NCBI GenBank assembly: GCA_002633025.1
Contig: NMRB01000073.1
Span: 276,168-340,167 of the forward strand
From: Notospermus geniculatus
Lineage: Eukaryota; Nemertea; Pilidiophora; Heteronemertea; Lineidae
Direction of reading: 5' to 3'
DNA: 64,000 nt
The position numbers and the translations under genes were made by a program. The first letter of the stretch is position 1. Every line of letters begins with the position of its first letter. This document shows, piece by piece, positions 23,916 to 35,600 of the stretch. Below the pieces are notes generated by a model. It did not search any database. It saw only the letters and a program-made list of their open reading frames with translations, and was not told where the DNA came from.

Positions 23916-24025
23916 GGGCCCTGTTTCATAAAGTGACTTTAAGCTAATGGTACCTTTAACCAAATAGAAAGTGCCTTGAAGTTGATGGAACCATTAGCTT
24001 AAAGTCACTTTATGAAACAGGGCCC
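23916..24025. mobile_element. MITE family G (GGGCCCTGTTTCATAAAG)
   Basis: Near-perfect foldback: GGGCCCTGTTTCATAAAGTG pairs with CACTTTATGAAACAGGGCCC, with inner arms AAGCTAATGGTACC / GGAACCATTAGCTT. A decayed relative is at 61631-61739. Confidence 0.85.
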
Positions 24026-24437
24026 TGGTCATCACAGGCATAAAGCAGTAAAAAATGTTGGCAAAAAATGTGTCCTTGAGTGAAGTTTTACTAGCAGTCA
24101 TTCCTGGCCCTTGCTCTATAGCTGGTCATCATGAGCACAGAAAGTAAAAATAGTCTTTGGCCAAAAAGCTCAGTTTCTTGAGAAAATTTATAACCTCATC
24201 AAGTTTGCAGGCAGTCATTCATTTATTTATTCGTTTATTGACTCTCATGGGCACATGGCATGAAAGCAGTGAAAAAGAAATTAAAAACTATGTTTCTTGA
24301 GCGAATAGGTTTTAAAGGCATAGTCCATTCACATGGCCCTTAAGCTCAAGCTCTTTCGAAGTCAACAAAAACATCACAGAAAGAGGAAATGATATTTACC
24401 AAAAGGGTCACAAAGTCTACAATGTATTTTATGATTT

Positions 24438-24990
24438 TACAACCTTTTTGCCCTTTTCCTGGGAGAACAGCATGTGAGTGAAAATTTCTGAAGATTTCGG
24501 TCGTTTTACATTCCGAATTTTGATTCTCTCTTCCATGCTAACTTTTGTAATTACTTCCTTCCTGTGCTGTCAAATGCAGTCATTTTAGAATCATGTGGAG
24601 GCAATGATGACAAACTTAAAGAGGCTCATTAGAGACATAGGAGGGGGTCGATTTGTCCTTGCTATCGGTACTATATTGTCATACAAGCGCTAAACCGTTG
24701 GATAAGTACAGCTGAAATGTCTGTGCCCTTCAGTTATGAAATCGTGTGTTCCTCTGTCGTACCCTTTTTGCAATGGGATGAAATGTACAACTCTCTTTGA
24801 CAGCAATTTTCTGCAGGAGTTCTGGTTTCCTCCTGCATAATATTGGTGCACCAGACACGGATCCAAAGGGCGCACGGGGGCGTGCACTGTATCCCTTTCC
24901 TTGCATGGCAGCTAAGAAATGTTGACTCCGGTGCCTAATACTAAAAGTGTGTTCAAGGAAAAAGGTTGGCTGAATTGTGTAAGGGTATTT
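24438..24990. repeat. duplicated segment E, copy 1
   Basis: Matches 26816-27868 over both flanks: CCTTTTTGCCCTTTTCCTG at the start, and TACTAAAAGTGTGTTCAAGG plus GGTATTTAA at the end. In this copy the hAT-like element present in full at 27228-27763 is reduced to its first 31 bases (24852-24882). Confidence 0.85.
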
Positions 24991-25230
24991 AAAGCGAATG
25001 GCTCGCGGGGTTTGCTGTGGCGCCATGACAGTTGGTCCTCGATATCAAGCACCATTTTGAGAAAAAGGCAAAATAAGGATTTTAGTTTAATGGGAAATGC
25101 ATTAGACAGCCAAACTTCGGAGGCGGATTCTGCAAAATCTGCCGCTTCAAAATCAATGAGAACAGTACAGAATGTACATCTTGACCTACTGAATTTGAAA
25201 ACGTCATTAACCCATTTTAACAAATTTTTA

Positions 25231-25756
25231 NNNNNNNNNNNNNNNNNNNNNNNNNNNNNNNNNNNNNNNNNNNNNNNNNNNNNNNNNNNNNNNNNNNNNN
25301 NNNNNNNNNNNNNNNNNNNNNNNNNNNNNNNNNNNNNNNNNNNNNNNNNNNNNNNNNNNNNNNNNNNNNNNNNNNNNNNNNNNNNNNNNNNNNNNNNNNN
25401 NNNNNNNNNNNNNNNNNNNNNNNNNNNNNNNNNNNNNNNNNNNNNNNNNNNNNNNNNNNNNNNNNNNNNNNNNNNNNNNNNNNNNNNNNNNNNNNNNNNN
25501 NNNNNNNNNNNNNNNNNNNNNNNNNNNNNNNNNNNNNNNNNNNNNNNNNNNNNNNNNNNNNNNNNNNNNNNNNNNNNNNNNNNNNNNNNNNNNNNNNNNN
25601 NNNNNNNNNNNNNNNNNNNNNNNNNNNNNNNNNNNNNNNNNNNNNNNNNNNNNNNNNNNNNNNNNNNNNNNNNNNNNNNNNNNNNNNNNNNNNNNNNNNN
25701 NNNNNNNNNNNNNNNNNNNNNNNNNNNNNNNNNNNNNNNNNNNNNNNNNNNNNNNN
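25231..25756. other. assembly gap (526 N)
   Basis: Unbroken run of N lying between the two copies of segment E. Frames that appear to cross it are meaningless. Confidence 0.99.
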
Positions 25757-26569
25757 TGGGGAATGAGTGGGACAAAAGTGAACACAGGTCAGGGGTGGAC
25801 CAGCAGGATGCGGTAGGATGTGGCGGTGGTTGTGGTGGTCGGGGGTGAGAAAAGCACTGATTAGGCATAGTAAATGAGGTCAGGGGTGGATGAAACCTTC
25901 CAGAGAGACTCCCTTTATCATTATCTTGAATTTCAGTAGAACAGTTTTGCTATAGATGCAAGGGTTTTCCCTGTAGGGTTCCCCCTGGTGACAACTGCAC
26001 GAACTAAATGGCAAAAAGTGGAGGCTTCCAAAAAATGAGGATATCTCATCAACCATTTGCCCTATTTGCACCAGATTTGCTGTAGAATAGTCATGAAATC
26101 ATCAGGAATCTAATATGAGCACTAAATTGGGGTAAATTGTATTATTTCTTGGGTAATTTTGATGATAGTTTCAAATTATCAACAAATTTTTACCCCTAAA
26201 CTCGGAGGTGAGGCAGACACCCCTAAGATTTTTTTTCTTATTTTTTTTTCTATCAGATCCTTTGAGGCCATTCCTTATACAACACTTGCAACATAGTAGG
26301 TTGATAACAGACAACTTACTAGGGAGTAATTGTGATTTGATTAAAAAATGTGTGTTTTGAGAAAAATGCAAAAATGTATTCTGGTTCTAATGCATTTTCC
26401 AATTAACTCGTGGCATTTGCTCACAATTATCTCCATAACCAATTAAGATTATTGGATTCGGTTTTTTGTTTCTGAAAGGGCCAATGCTACTTTCTGAGCA
26501 CACTGATTATTGAAAAATCAGTAGTTTTGAGCATGTAACAATTTTTCTGACCAACTTTTTACTCACGAC
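25757..26569. other. no recognised gene
   Basis: AT-rich sequence after the gap; GGTGGTTGTGGTGGT microsatellite-like stretch near 25822. Nothing else supported. Confidence 0.35.
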
Positions 26570-26813
26570 CTATTGTATTGAACCTTTGTATGTATTTACA
26601 TCTAGGTTGTAGTGACTTCCTGACGAAGTATTGGTGAAATCTAATTCTTGACTTTCCCGCCAGGGGGCCAAAACCAAACTCGCAAAATCTGCTATGTACG
26701 CTTTGGTCACAGATATTGTCAAAGATGGCTTGTATGGGATTCTGATATGGCTTATGCTTTCCACCACTGTGCTAAAAAAGCCAAGCGGGCACAGTGCCTT
26801 TGGCACTATTTTT
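26570..26813. repeat. interspersed repeat R1, copy 2
   Basis: Almost identical to 184-427 over its full length with the same two ends. It lies immediately before duplicated segment E copy 2. Confidence 0.85.
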
Positions 26814-27227
26814 TTATAACCTTTTTGCCCTTTTCCTGCGATAACAGCATGTGAGTGAAAATTTCTGAAGATTTCGGTCGTTTTACATTCCGAATTTTGA
26901 TTCTCTCTTCCATGCTAACTTTTGTAATTACTTCCTTCCTGTGCTGTCAAATGCAGTCATTTTAGAATCACGGGGAGGCAGTGATGACAAACTTAAAGAG
27001 GCTCATTAGAGACATAGGAGGGGGTCGATTTGTCCTTGCTATCGGTACTATATTGTCGTACGAGCACTAAACCGTTGGATAAGTACAGCTGAAATGTCTG
27101 TCCCTTAAGTTATGAAATCACGTGTTCCTCTGTCATACCCTTTTTGCAATGGGATGAAATGTACACCTCTCTTTGACAGCAGTTTTCTGCAGGAGTTCTG
27201 GTTTCCTCCTGCATAATATTGGTGCAC

Positions 27228-27763
27228 CAGGCATGGATCCAAAGGGGCGCACGGGGGCGTGCACCCCCTTTTGGCCAACAAATATGTAAAATCAGTGCTT
27301 CACGTAAGACGGGCGCAATCACGCTCGCGCCCGCAAAATTGCGCCAAGGATCTCGATTGACCGTGCTCCTCAACATCCTTGATGTTCAGGCGCGAGTGTG
27401 AACAGCTCGCCTTTCTGCGGCAAATCCACTCTCGCGATTTTGGCTTGAGATGGGGTTGCGGTCCCTTGCGATCGCCTTATATGGCAATCGGAAGTCCTTA
27501 TAAGGTAACCACAAGGGAACGCAACCCCGTCTCAAGCCAAAATCGCGACAGTGGATCACATGCTTTACGAGTGTGAACAGCTCTCCTCGAGCCTTTGAGA
27601 AGCTCAACTGATTGAGCTCCTGCAGATTTCAAGCGTGAAGCACTGTAAAATTGATGTGAAATTCTGGAATTTGGAGCAAATCTTTGAAATTCACCGCAGA
27701 TTTCAATGTTACTTTAGTAGCACAGGGCGTCCCCTCTTTTCCCGAATCCTGGATTCGCCCCTG
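27228..27763. mobile_element. hAT-like family H element, long form
   Basis: CAGGCATGGATCC at the left pairs with GGATTCGCCCCTG at the right; TGCAC flanks both sides. The interior is GC-rich and contains a second foldback at 27424-27556 (ATCCACTCTCGCGATTTTGG pairing with its inverse), so elements are nested. No transposase frame seen. Confidence 0.7.
27424..27556. mobile_element. foldback nested in family H element
   Basis: Arms ATCCACTCTCGCGATTTTGG.. and ..CCAAAATCGCGACAGTGGAT pair over about 40 bases with few mismatches; loop around 27480-27500. Confidence 0.8.
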
Positions 27764-27868
27764 TGCACTGTATCCCTTTCTTTGCATGGCAGCTTGAGAA
27801 ATGTTGCGGTACCTACTAAAAGTGTGTTCAAGGAAAAAGGTTGGCGGAATTGTATAAAGGTATTTAAT

Positions 27869-28676
27869 GATGGGCAAAGTACCAAAATGGTCTTGTTCAA
27901 TCACCAATTCATTCAGTCCAACTCCCTCCGTCCCTTTACAACTAATTGTTACATATTTATCGACTGTTGTAAAACGGTAATATCTCGTATTGCCATTCTA
28001 GCAATCACCATTACATCTTTATATATCTCTCGCAGACAAATTACACATTAGTCAAGAGCTGGGGGTTATCTAAAGGAACATTTCATAGAAAGTTGCGGTA
28101 TATTGGTTAATAACTATTTGTTAATTACCTCAGATACTGATTGCATGTTATTGGTTGTTGTTTACGACTATCATAAACAAGGGAATAGTGTGCTAAGGAT
28201 AGTATGTTGGTTGGTTATCTGATTCCGTCGTCCTCTAATACGTGGTTATTGATGACATAAACACAATGGACAGCAGCTGCACCGACCCGGCCCGGTGTAA
28301 TTGGGAATTAAGTCGCACGGGAGTTGCCGGTAAATGCATTTAATGAAAAATGCACTGGAACGTTGCATGCTGAATGACGGCTATGTTGAAACATAAGAAA
28401 ATTGCAAGAAATATTTCCAGGTATGAAACACTAGAGTTGTGATATGCAGTTGCATGTGGGGGTGAGTTGGTCATATTGCCTGTCTGACATTTTGTTTTGA
28501 AATTATGTACATGTAGTTTGATACTTGTACTGGTGGGCACAAACAGTTGACTCCTAAAGTGGTGAGATCTTTGGAAACTCAGTTTCTCTGGAGATATGTG
28601 TAATTCTGCAGCAGCTGACAGATATCCAGGAACAAATCCCTTACCGAAAAGTAGCATATGCTCCAAGTGAGCCTGT
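27869..28676. other. unique sequence, no gene seen
   Basis: Repeat-free, with homeodomain-type words (TAATTGGGAATTAAG) near 28298. Could be intronic regulatory DNA; no direct evidence. Confidence 0.3.
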
Positions 28677-28902
28677 GGGGGGGGGCCAAAATTGATTTGA
28701 AGTTGGAGGGGGCTTGGGGGTATGTGGGGGTCCTCTCAAATAAAAAATTGAAAATCTACATCCTCTCAGATGCATATTTCCCACATCTGACACCACAGTA
28801 ACTTGAAGAGGGAAAATGACCTTTTAGAGGAAAAACTTGCTTTGTCCCTTATTGCTCTGGGGGGGGGGGGTATTTGCCGCATGCCCCCTCACTACGCCCC
28901 TG
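28677..28902. mobile_element. MITE family P, copy 2
   Basis: Shares with 18547-18799 the interior ATTGAAAATCTACATCCTCT, CATCTGACACCACA and TGCTCTGGGGGG, and ends in ACTACGCCCCTG. The left end is decayed into a G-run. Confidence 0.7.
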
Positions 28903-30019
28903 TAGGATGTTATATGGAGTCGGCACACGTGTGAATGTGACACATTATTTTAAAGCCACCAAAGAATCTTAAATCTCAGACACATGATCTCACCCTGCTC
29001 CTCACGTCTGCAACAGATTCCTCCCCCTCTGGCCAATGTTTGCTTTTCGAGTTATCATCCTTGAAAACTCGACACCCCGAACTTGCGATGTTTGAAAAAT
29101 TTTAATCACCGCTTTATGTCGATGCCACTTGACATCTCCACCCATATGGCATTCTCATTATTACGGCATGAATTCCGGGTTTAGAGCTACGGGGATCGTA
29201 TTGCGAATCTGTTAAGTTATTACCACTGCTCATTCTCATCCTCCAGTTAATCCTAACACAAGAATATTATCTCTTTGACACCTCTGCCCCCTCGTGTATG
29301 TTGTTTTCCGAGGCCGCCGCCCGGAGCGGGAATATGACCAGTGAAGTGATGCCCCCGCCGACCAATCTCTTTGTGCGAAGGTGTAAGAGAACAGTCGCGA
29401 TGTTATCTCTGTGATTGTCTCGCAATTGGTGTCTCACTTTATGCTGTTCTAACAATAGGATTCTCAATCAGTGTGGAAAACCTGTCACCTTGCCAAACAT
29501 CAAGTTTACAACTCCAGCCGTTGTCTATCCTACGCTGGGACGTCATGTCAGCGCCGGAGCTTTCCATCCATTACACTTGTCAGTTATGTCGCTCTGCGTC
29601 ATCTGACTCTCATATCAGAACATTGAAACACCGAAAATTGTAATTCTGTGAATTCCCAAATCAAAGGGAGGAAGGTGCAACATTTCTTTTTAAATTAACC
29701 CTTTAATTTGTGACCCACAAAAGCAGACGCATGTCCCTCTTAGCTTGGCAGGTTGAGACCAAATGTTTGTCATTTTCAGCATTGTCTGTCTGTTATGAAA
29801 TCTGAAATAATCTATTTCTTCCATTCTCTCCTGGTGTCATCTTAGTTTGTTGAGGCTCACCTTCAGAGCAACATGCGTCTGCTTTTACCAGATTGGGTCT
29901 TTGATGAAAATCAATCACAATAAAAGAATAGCTTTTGATAATTTCCTTTGGTTTGTAGGAGGAGTTCTAAGTTAGCCAAATTGGTTAACCTCAATCAATC
30001 GTAACAGTCAATATATACA
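28903..30019. other. unique sequence, no gene seen
   Basis: More than 1 kb without recognised repeats; no exon supported. Confidence 0.35.
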
Positions 30020-30375
30020 GCAGCTACAATCGTACTAAAATTTGAGAAGAGTTTGTTTGTTTGTTCGCGATTTTCTCCGAGACTGATGAATAGATCGCCC
30101 CCAAACGTGACGTGCACATGCAGACAGACCTTGGAAGTGTCCTTACGAAGACCAATTTTTTATATGACGTATAGTTCGAAATATCAAGATGTTAACGAAA
30201 ATAACATTGATGTTTAGGCCTTTTGACGTCATGACGTCACCGAGATAGCCATTGCGTCATCCGTGATGTCGGCAATGCGATGGAATGATGTCATTTTGCC
30301 ACTCGAATGGGTATGATGTCCCCCAAGTGCTCCAAACGTGACGCGTCTCGCATGAATTTAGCAGTTCCCCCATGA
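30020..30375 (+). repeat. interspersed repeat R3, plus orientation
   Basis: ACTAAAATTTGAGAAGAGTT, then ATCGCCCCCAAACGTG, CATGCAGACAGACC, AAGATGTTAACGAAAATAAC and a long GACGT/ATGTC-rich tail ending near GCAGTTCCCCCATG. Inverse of 21181-21515. Confidence 0.8.
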
Positions 30376-30484
30376 ACGGGTATTGCCTAGTAGTTTTGAA
30401 AATTCAGTGTAGCCCTAGGGTCAACATCTTCGAAATTACTAATATGTATTACAGAAAAAGAGGGGGCATCGACATCAACATCAC

Positions 30485-30639
30485 CAGGGGCGGATACAGG
30501 ATTTGGGAAAAGAGGGGGCGCCCTGTGCTAGAAACATTGAAATTTGTGCCCAATTCCAGAAGGTCACGGTCGATTTTACATATTTGTTGGCCAAAAGGAG
30601 AGGCACGCACCCGGTGCGCCCCCTCTGGATCCGCGCCTG
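30485..30639. mobile_element. hAT-like MITE family H, intact
   Basis: CAGGGGCGGATACAGGATTT ... CTGGATCCGCGCCTG. Nearly identical in length and interior to 54058-54212 (GTTGGCCAAAAGGAGAGG). Confidence 0.8.
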
Positions 30640-32730
30640 ATCAGTGAATATACATGTAGCATTTATCAGTCGACCATCTTGGCAACTAGGATGAAGACGG
30701 CCAGATCCTGCGACGAGCACAGAGAACCTAAACCACAATTCAGCATGCAGTCTCCATCTACAGCCGTGTCTATATTTCATAATTCATCAATCTCCCCTTC
30801 CCTGGAACCCGATACCCGGCTCAGTCCCGCATTGTGTTTTCAACATGATGGACAAGCGCCCTGGTGACTAACGACCTACAATGAGTATGATTGGTCAAGC
30901 CAGTATTTCTGCATTTATCGAACAAGACTGCCATAATTTATGTCACGTTATTAAAGGAATGGGTCCTTTCAATGATATTATATTTCCCTTTATCCTGTTT
31001 GTCTTTTGTGTTGGCGCACGCTTATGAAGAAAGATCGTTCTTACACATTATGTTGATCAGGGGGTACGGTACAAATCCGACGTTAAGTGACCTTTTCCGA
31101 TGACTGAAACATGAATGATAAGCTATCTAAGATAACATTGATAGTTCTGCTTTTCTGGATGATCTTCATATTCGAAAATCTTGTTTCTATTTGCGTAAAA
31201 GATACCCCTCATTGAATGTCTAAAAGTTTGGAAGACTCAGAAATGGTGAAAAAGTGACACTGCTTTCTCTGATCTCAGTCTATCTGAATGTCATTGTCAT
31301 CTGAGCAAACGTTTTTATGGCTTTTAGGTTGTTTGACAAAAAATCTACTGGAAGTATAACCCACATTGATGTTTTCTGTTCTCAAGATACCTTACCCATG
31401 CTTCAGGTCCTTGATCGCGTCCTCTGCACTTGGGGTCAAGTCCAGAACGTTCAGCAACGTAAACAGGGTTACTTAATGCGTTTCTTATACCTTATAGAAA
31501 TTTAACCGCTTTGGTGCTGATTCCTAGTGTAACCATCTTCACTGAGTTCAGGTAAAGACTCAGCTTCTCCTCCCTTGACCTTCACACAAGCAAACCACAA
31601 TCCGTGTTCAACATGCCGTGTGCAAAAAATTGATTTCCCGGTCCCAAAAATAGCAACCAATCAGGGCAAAGCTTGCATCGGCAGCTCGGGTATGTTGTTG
31701 TTGACATCCAACACCCCTGTGTGTCCAGTAATGACGTTGACCAATCAAAATTTGATAAAATGACATCGTTGATATTTTTTCTTCGGAGAAACGAGGCTTC
31801 TGATTGGGCGCACGAGAAAATCCCAAAGCGTTGAACACAGAATCTGGCTGCTTGCTGCAGAGTGTAGGAAGAGGTTATCCGATTTCACACGATGCATTAT
31901 GTAGAATGAGTAGGCCTATAACAGGACAACGCAAAGTGACGAAGAGTGCAAAAGGCTGTAATTCTTGTGGCGCACCAATTTAGCGGGACTCGGCATTCAA
32001 GTAAACCCACGAACAAAAGCCAGTATAAGGTTTCATTCTAAAAAAGGATCGGCAGTAGGCCTATGTCCTCAAACTTTGTGCTGCTATACCACAGTGGGTA
32101 TACATGACTGTTCGAAAAAAAAGGGTGACGTCATTTGTGCAGCTGATGTAGGGCTACAAATGATATCAACGTCACCAGGACTATAAACTACAAGGAAATT
32201 ACAACATATCTATTGTTGGAACATTATAGCCGTTGTTATTGGAGGAACTGTGTCAAGTACGCATATTCTGAATCATACACTTCTTCCGCGCTACCTGACT
32301 ATTTTGTTAGCTAAACGCTTCAAAATCCCCCTTCAGATTGTGACTTCGCCTCGGACAAATATAACGACTTGATGACTACACGTGGTGATTTGTAAAAACA
32401 AAACTGAACATTAAGTGCATTGGAATCACGGCTCAAAATATCACATCGCAATTTGCGACAGAAAAATCAGAAAGTGCGATGGCTGAGGAGGTACGTTCTA
32501 TAACTTGTGATACATTGTTTTTGGCCTAGAGACAGCCGCGGCAGACCAGCGGTGGTCGAGGAATCAGCCAGTACATAGTTTATCGGCAACTAACGACACC
32601 AACCAAACCTCAATCGCTTTCATGATTGTTGCATGAGTCACAGTATGTGTGCCATATATGCACGCGCAAGTGTAGTTGTGTGCGAGGTTGACATCAACAA
32701 TCTTGCAAGATGGCTTCCGCTGTTACATGG
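30640..32730. other. no supported gene in about 2 kb
   Basis: CCAAT-type words cluster at 31660-31805 (AGCAACCAATCAGG, GACCAATCAAA, CTGATTGGGC). An ATG GCT GAG GAG followed by GTACGT occurs at 32479. Neither is enough for a gene call. Confidence 0.3.
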
Positions 32731-33075
32731 ACAAAAATTTTATTCGAAGTCAAAGTTATCTTGTATATAGTCTCACCTATGTTGTACGTAGTCGTACAGG
32801 GTCGTAGGTCTTGGTTATGGAAGAGTAACCTCGACTATCTACGAAGTCTGCGACTAGCTACGAGTAATGTGCGAAGAAACTACGAGTGTCTGCATGTATA
32901 TGTCCACCCACGACTAACTTCGTCTAGGCCTGCAAGTGTTCGACCAATCAGCGACCAGTTGACAACTCACGAAAAAACAACAAATGCTAAATATCGCAAC
33001 TTGTCAAGGGAATATCGCAGACTTCATATTTGCCCCTTGTTGTGGGCAAAAGTCACCAGTGGGACCCTACTATTA
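32731..33075. mobile_element. MITE family D, truncated copy
   Basis: Matches the 3' two-thirds of 50082-50577: AGGGTCGTAGGTCTTGGTTA, CGACCAATCAGCGACCAGTT and the end GTGGGACCCTACTATTA. It is saturated with CTACGA/TCGTAG words. Confidence 0.75.
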
Positions 33076-33815
33076 GTTTTCTCTTTCTCAGAGCATAGAA
33101 TTCTGATTTGAAGGGTTTTAAACAATAAATCTTTCGCTACAAATTCATCAGAAGAATTTAATACTCGTGTTGCTCCCAACTGTGTCTCAAAGCCCAAGGC
33201 CAGGAACAGGATATACTGACAGATCTGGGACAACCTTCAAACCTCCCACAGGTTATCAGGGTCTCGTTATAGGCAAGATTGTTTCTCTTTGAATAGAACA
33301 AAGGGCTTAAGAAGCCATGTCTCCTCTGGTGATGTCGTGTAATTACCATCATACCATGGCCACCTCCTTCCTCATCCTCCTAGATTGTATCGTAAATTGC
33401 CCAAAGAGTGACCAAAGTGCCCAGTGGAAAAACATTTTCCTCCCACCATAACGATCGGTGGTAATCAAAGAAAAATAAAAGAGTTTACCCTATTGTTGTA
33501 ACTGTCATATTTGTCTTAAGAAAAACTAGTCACTTTTATTAAGTTGTCAAAATTATTCATGACCCCCATGTGTTTGCTGGAACTGTCACCAGACCAAGCC
33601 TTCCGAGTAGATCGGCCTAAATCTCGATCATTATCATCCATTCCTGTGGTTTCCTTTACCATCTGTTCCACCGGAAACAGCGCCATTCTCCTCGATAGCC
33701 GCAGCGACTGCGTCTAGAACCATCTGCCCGTCAAGTACCCCTTAAACACGAGGGTGACGTACAATCGTATTCCAGTGACTGGCTTATGGCACTCGACACG
33801 TTTACACATGTCAGT
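33076..33815. other. no recognised gene
   Basis: Unique sequence; no exon supported. Confidence 0.35.
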
Positions 33816-33905
33816 AACAGCTTTTTTTCGACGAGGTCCATCAGTGTACCACAGCATTGACCACTGTCGAGCATCTCGACTCGATCAGAAGCGGAAATGG
33901 CAAGT
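33816..33905. repeat. 90-bp segment copied to 35509-35600
   Basis: From AACAGCTTTTTTTCGACGAG to GCGGAAATGGC, nearly identical to 35509-35600 but with unrelated flanks. It is not a recognisable transposon. Confidence 0.85.
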
Positions 33906-34173
33906 ATTTCCGTGTTCAACTCATCAGCTTCTCTGAAAGCCGCCAGTGGGCACCTCTCCCTGACCACTGGAGATTGCCTGCAGATGAAGATTTCCTGCTC
34001 TTACCATGATGACACATCTTGGGAATGTGATGGAAACCAGGAGATATCCGCCTATAAATGCATTTTTCATAACAGGACATTAACATCGAGAATAGACATA
34101 AAAGAAACAGACTTCTCTTCATCATCATGTGCACCTGATGTTTCATCATGGCCTGAAAAACAGCTATCCAACA

Positions 34174-34527
34174 TAGAGCACAAAAAACGACACACAGAAT
34201 GATAGCACAAGTAAAGTTGTCTCAGAATTTCGCAAATTTTCGCCCCCGACCGGTGTCTTCCTCAGGCACTTTCTAGTAGATTTGGCAGTGTTGTAGATTT
34301 AGAGAACCAAAGAAATGAGCAATATGACAAGAAATAGTCCTATGAAAGGACTATTTCTTGTCATTTGCTCATTTCTTTGGTTCTCTAAATCTACTTTCTA
34401 GTAGAGATTACAGAAGTGAATGAAAGGAGTCATCGGTCCTCCTCATTCACTTCTGGGATCTCTACTAGAAAGTGCCTGAGGAAGACCCGGTTGGCGTCGA
34501 AAATTTTTGAAATTCGGAGACGACTTT
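34174..34527. mobile_element. foldback element with inner hairpin
   Basis: Outer arms: AAAGTTGTCTCAGAATTTCG near 34213 pairs with AAATTCGGAGACGACTTT (ends 34527); GTGTCTTCCTCAGGCACTTT pairs with AAAGTGCCTGAGGAAGACCC. A second hairpin at 34294-34394 (GTAGATTTAGAGAACCAAAG with its inverse) sits in the middle. The left flank TAGAGCACAAAAAACGACAC also recurs at 43242, so the family extends beyond the arms. Confidence 0.8.
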
Positions 34528-34719
34528 GCCTGAAAAACAGCCAGATGAACCATTCGTCCAACTTCACTTTCTTCAGATTTTCGCATTCTAAAATCTGTGG
34601 CAGTGCATGTACATTGTCGTCATGGTCCTTCGAGGCATCCATTGTTCTTCAGTGCCCCAGCAACAACAATCGCAGCTGCAATATCAATAACGAAATCGCC
34701 TAAATCATCAACATCAACA

Positions 34720-34761
34720 ACAACAACAACAACTATAGTAACAGCAACAATGACAACAACA

Positions 34762-34793
<32 letters not shown>

Positions 34794-34880
34794 AACAGCT
34801 AAATTAACAGCAGCAGCAGCAGCAACCTTAACAACAACAGCAGCAGCAGCAAAATTAACAGCAGCAGTAGCAACGATAAC
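34720..34880. repeat. CAA/CAG microsatellite
   Basis: Irregular mixture of AACAACAGCAGCAGCAACA words. Length and order differ from the counterpart at 36930-37106. Confidence 0.9.
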
Positions 34881-35508
34881 AACAAGAAAGAAACTATTTT
34901 GTCTGTCGGTGATCATCAGTGCCCAGACCGCTCCTCTTTAAATCTCCAGTATTATTTCTAACATTATCCCGTCAGTTAGTCCTTAGTTCTTCACTACATC
35001 CTGATTGTTGTTGTCAAGTCTCCTAACCACTCAAACAGAATGCTTCCATCATGTCAAGTTGTGTGTAGTACGTCATCTCCTGATATCCTGAGAATAGCGC
35101 GATTTCCCCGCAATATTTCTTGTAAACCTTAGGGACATCCTGACTGAGGATGAATGGTTGTTAATGGTGAGGAAGGGCCAGTTGAGGTTGAAGGGTGCTC
35201 AATCTTAGTTGATCCTAATGCTTACTGGAAGCTGCTAATGACCAAACACACATTCGTTTGTTTTCGGTCAGCCAGTCATTCTTTTCTTGCTGGTTAGTTT
35301 AACCCTCCTTGTTCTGCATTGGAAAGGTTAAGTTTGCTGAAACTTCTTGAGGAATTTACTTCTTTCTGATATGGAAAAGCCTCCTTAACTCATCTGCCCC
35401 CAGAGTCCAGCAGACGGCATCTTCTGTCAAAGTTTTCTCATATGTTTTGGTATTGATTGAAAATTATTTGAAGAAATGTTGTTCCTCTTAACCGTATGAA
35501 GAAGGTGA

Positions 35509-35600
35509 ACAGCTTTTTTTCGACGAGGTCCATCAGTGTACCACAGCATTGACCACTGTGGAGCATCTCGACTCAATCAGAAGCGGAAATGGCGAGTACA
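35509..35600. repeat. copied segment at a deletion breakpoint
   Basis: Copy of 33816-33905 placed where copy 2 of duplication D has about 280 bp of different sequence (roughly 37770-38050). Confidence 0.8.

Larger units (their letters stand above)
26816..27868. repeat. duplicated segment E, copy 2
   Basis: Counterpart of 24438-24990 with scattered substitutions and a 536-bp transposon (27228-27763) that is only a stub in the other copy. Confidence 0.85.

Noticed and set aside
24912-25868. Frames of about 300 codons on both strands
   Set aside because: They are long only because they cross the 526-N gap; the real sequence on either side shows no protein family.
32479-32490. ATG GCT GAG GAG followed by GTACGT as a tiny first exon
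   Set aside because: Four codons with no promoter features or identifiable downstream exon; easily chance.
34597-34941. Thr/Ala-rich and Val/Ala-rich frames
   Set aside because: CAA/CAG microsatellite translated on both strands; the array length differs between duplication copies.
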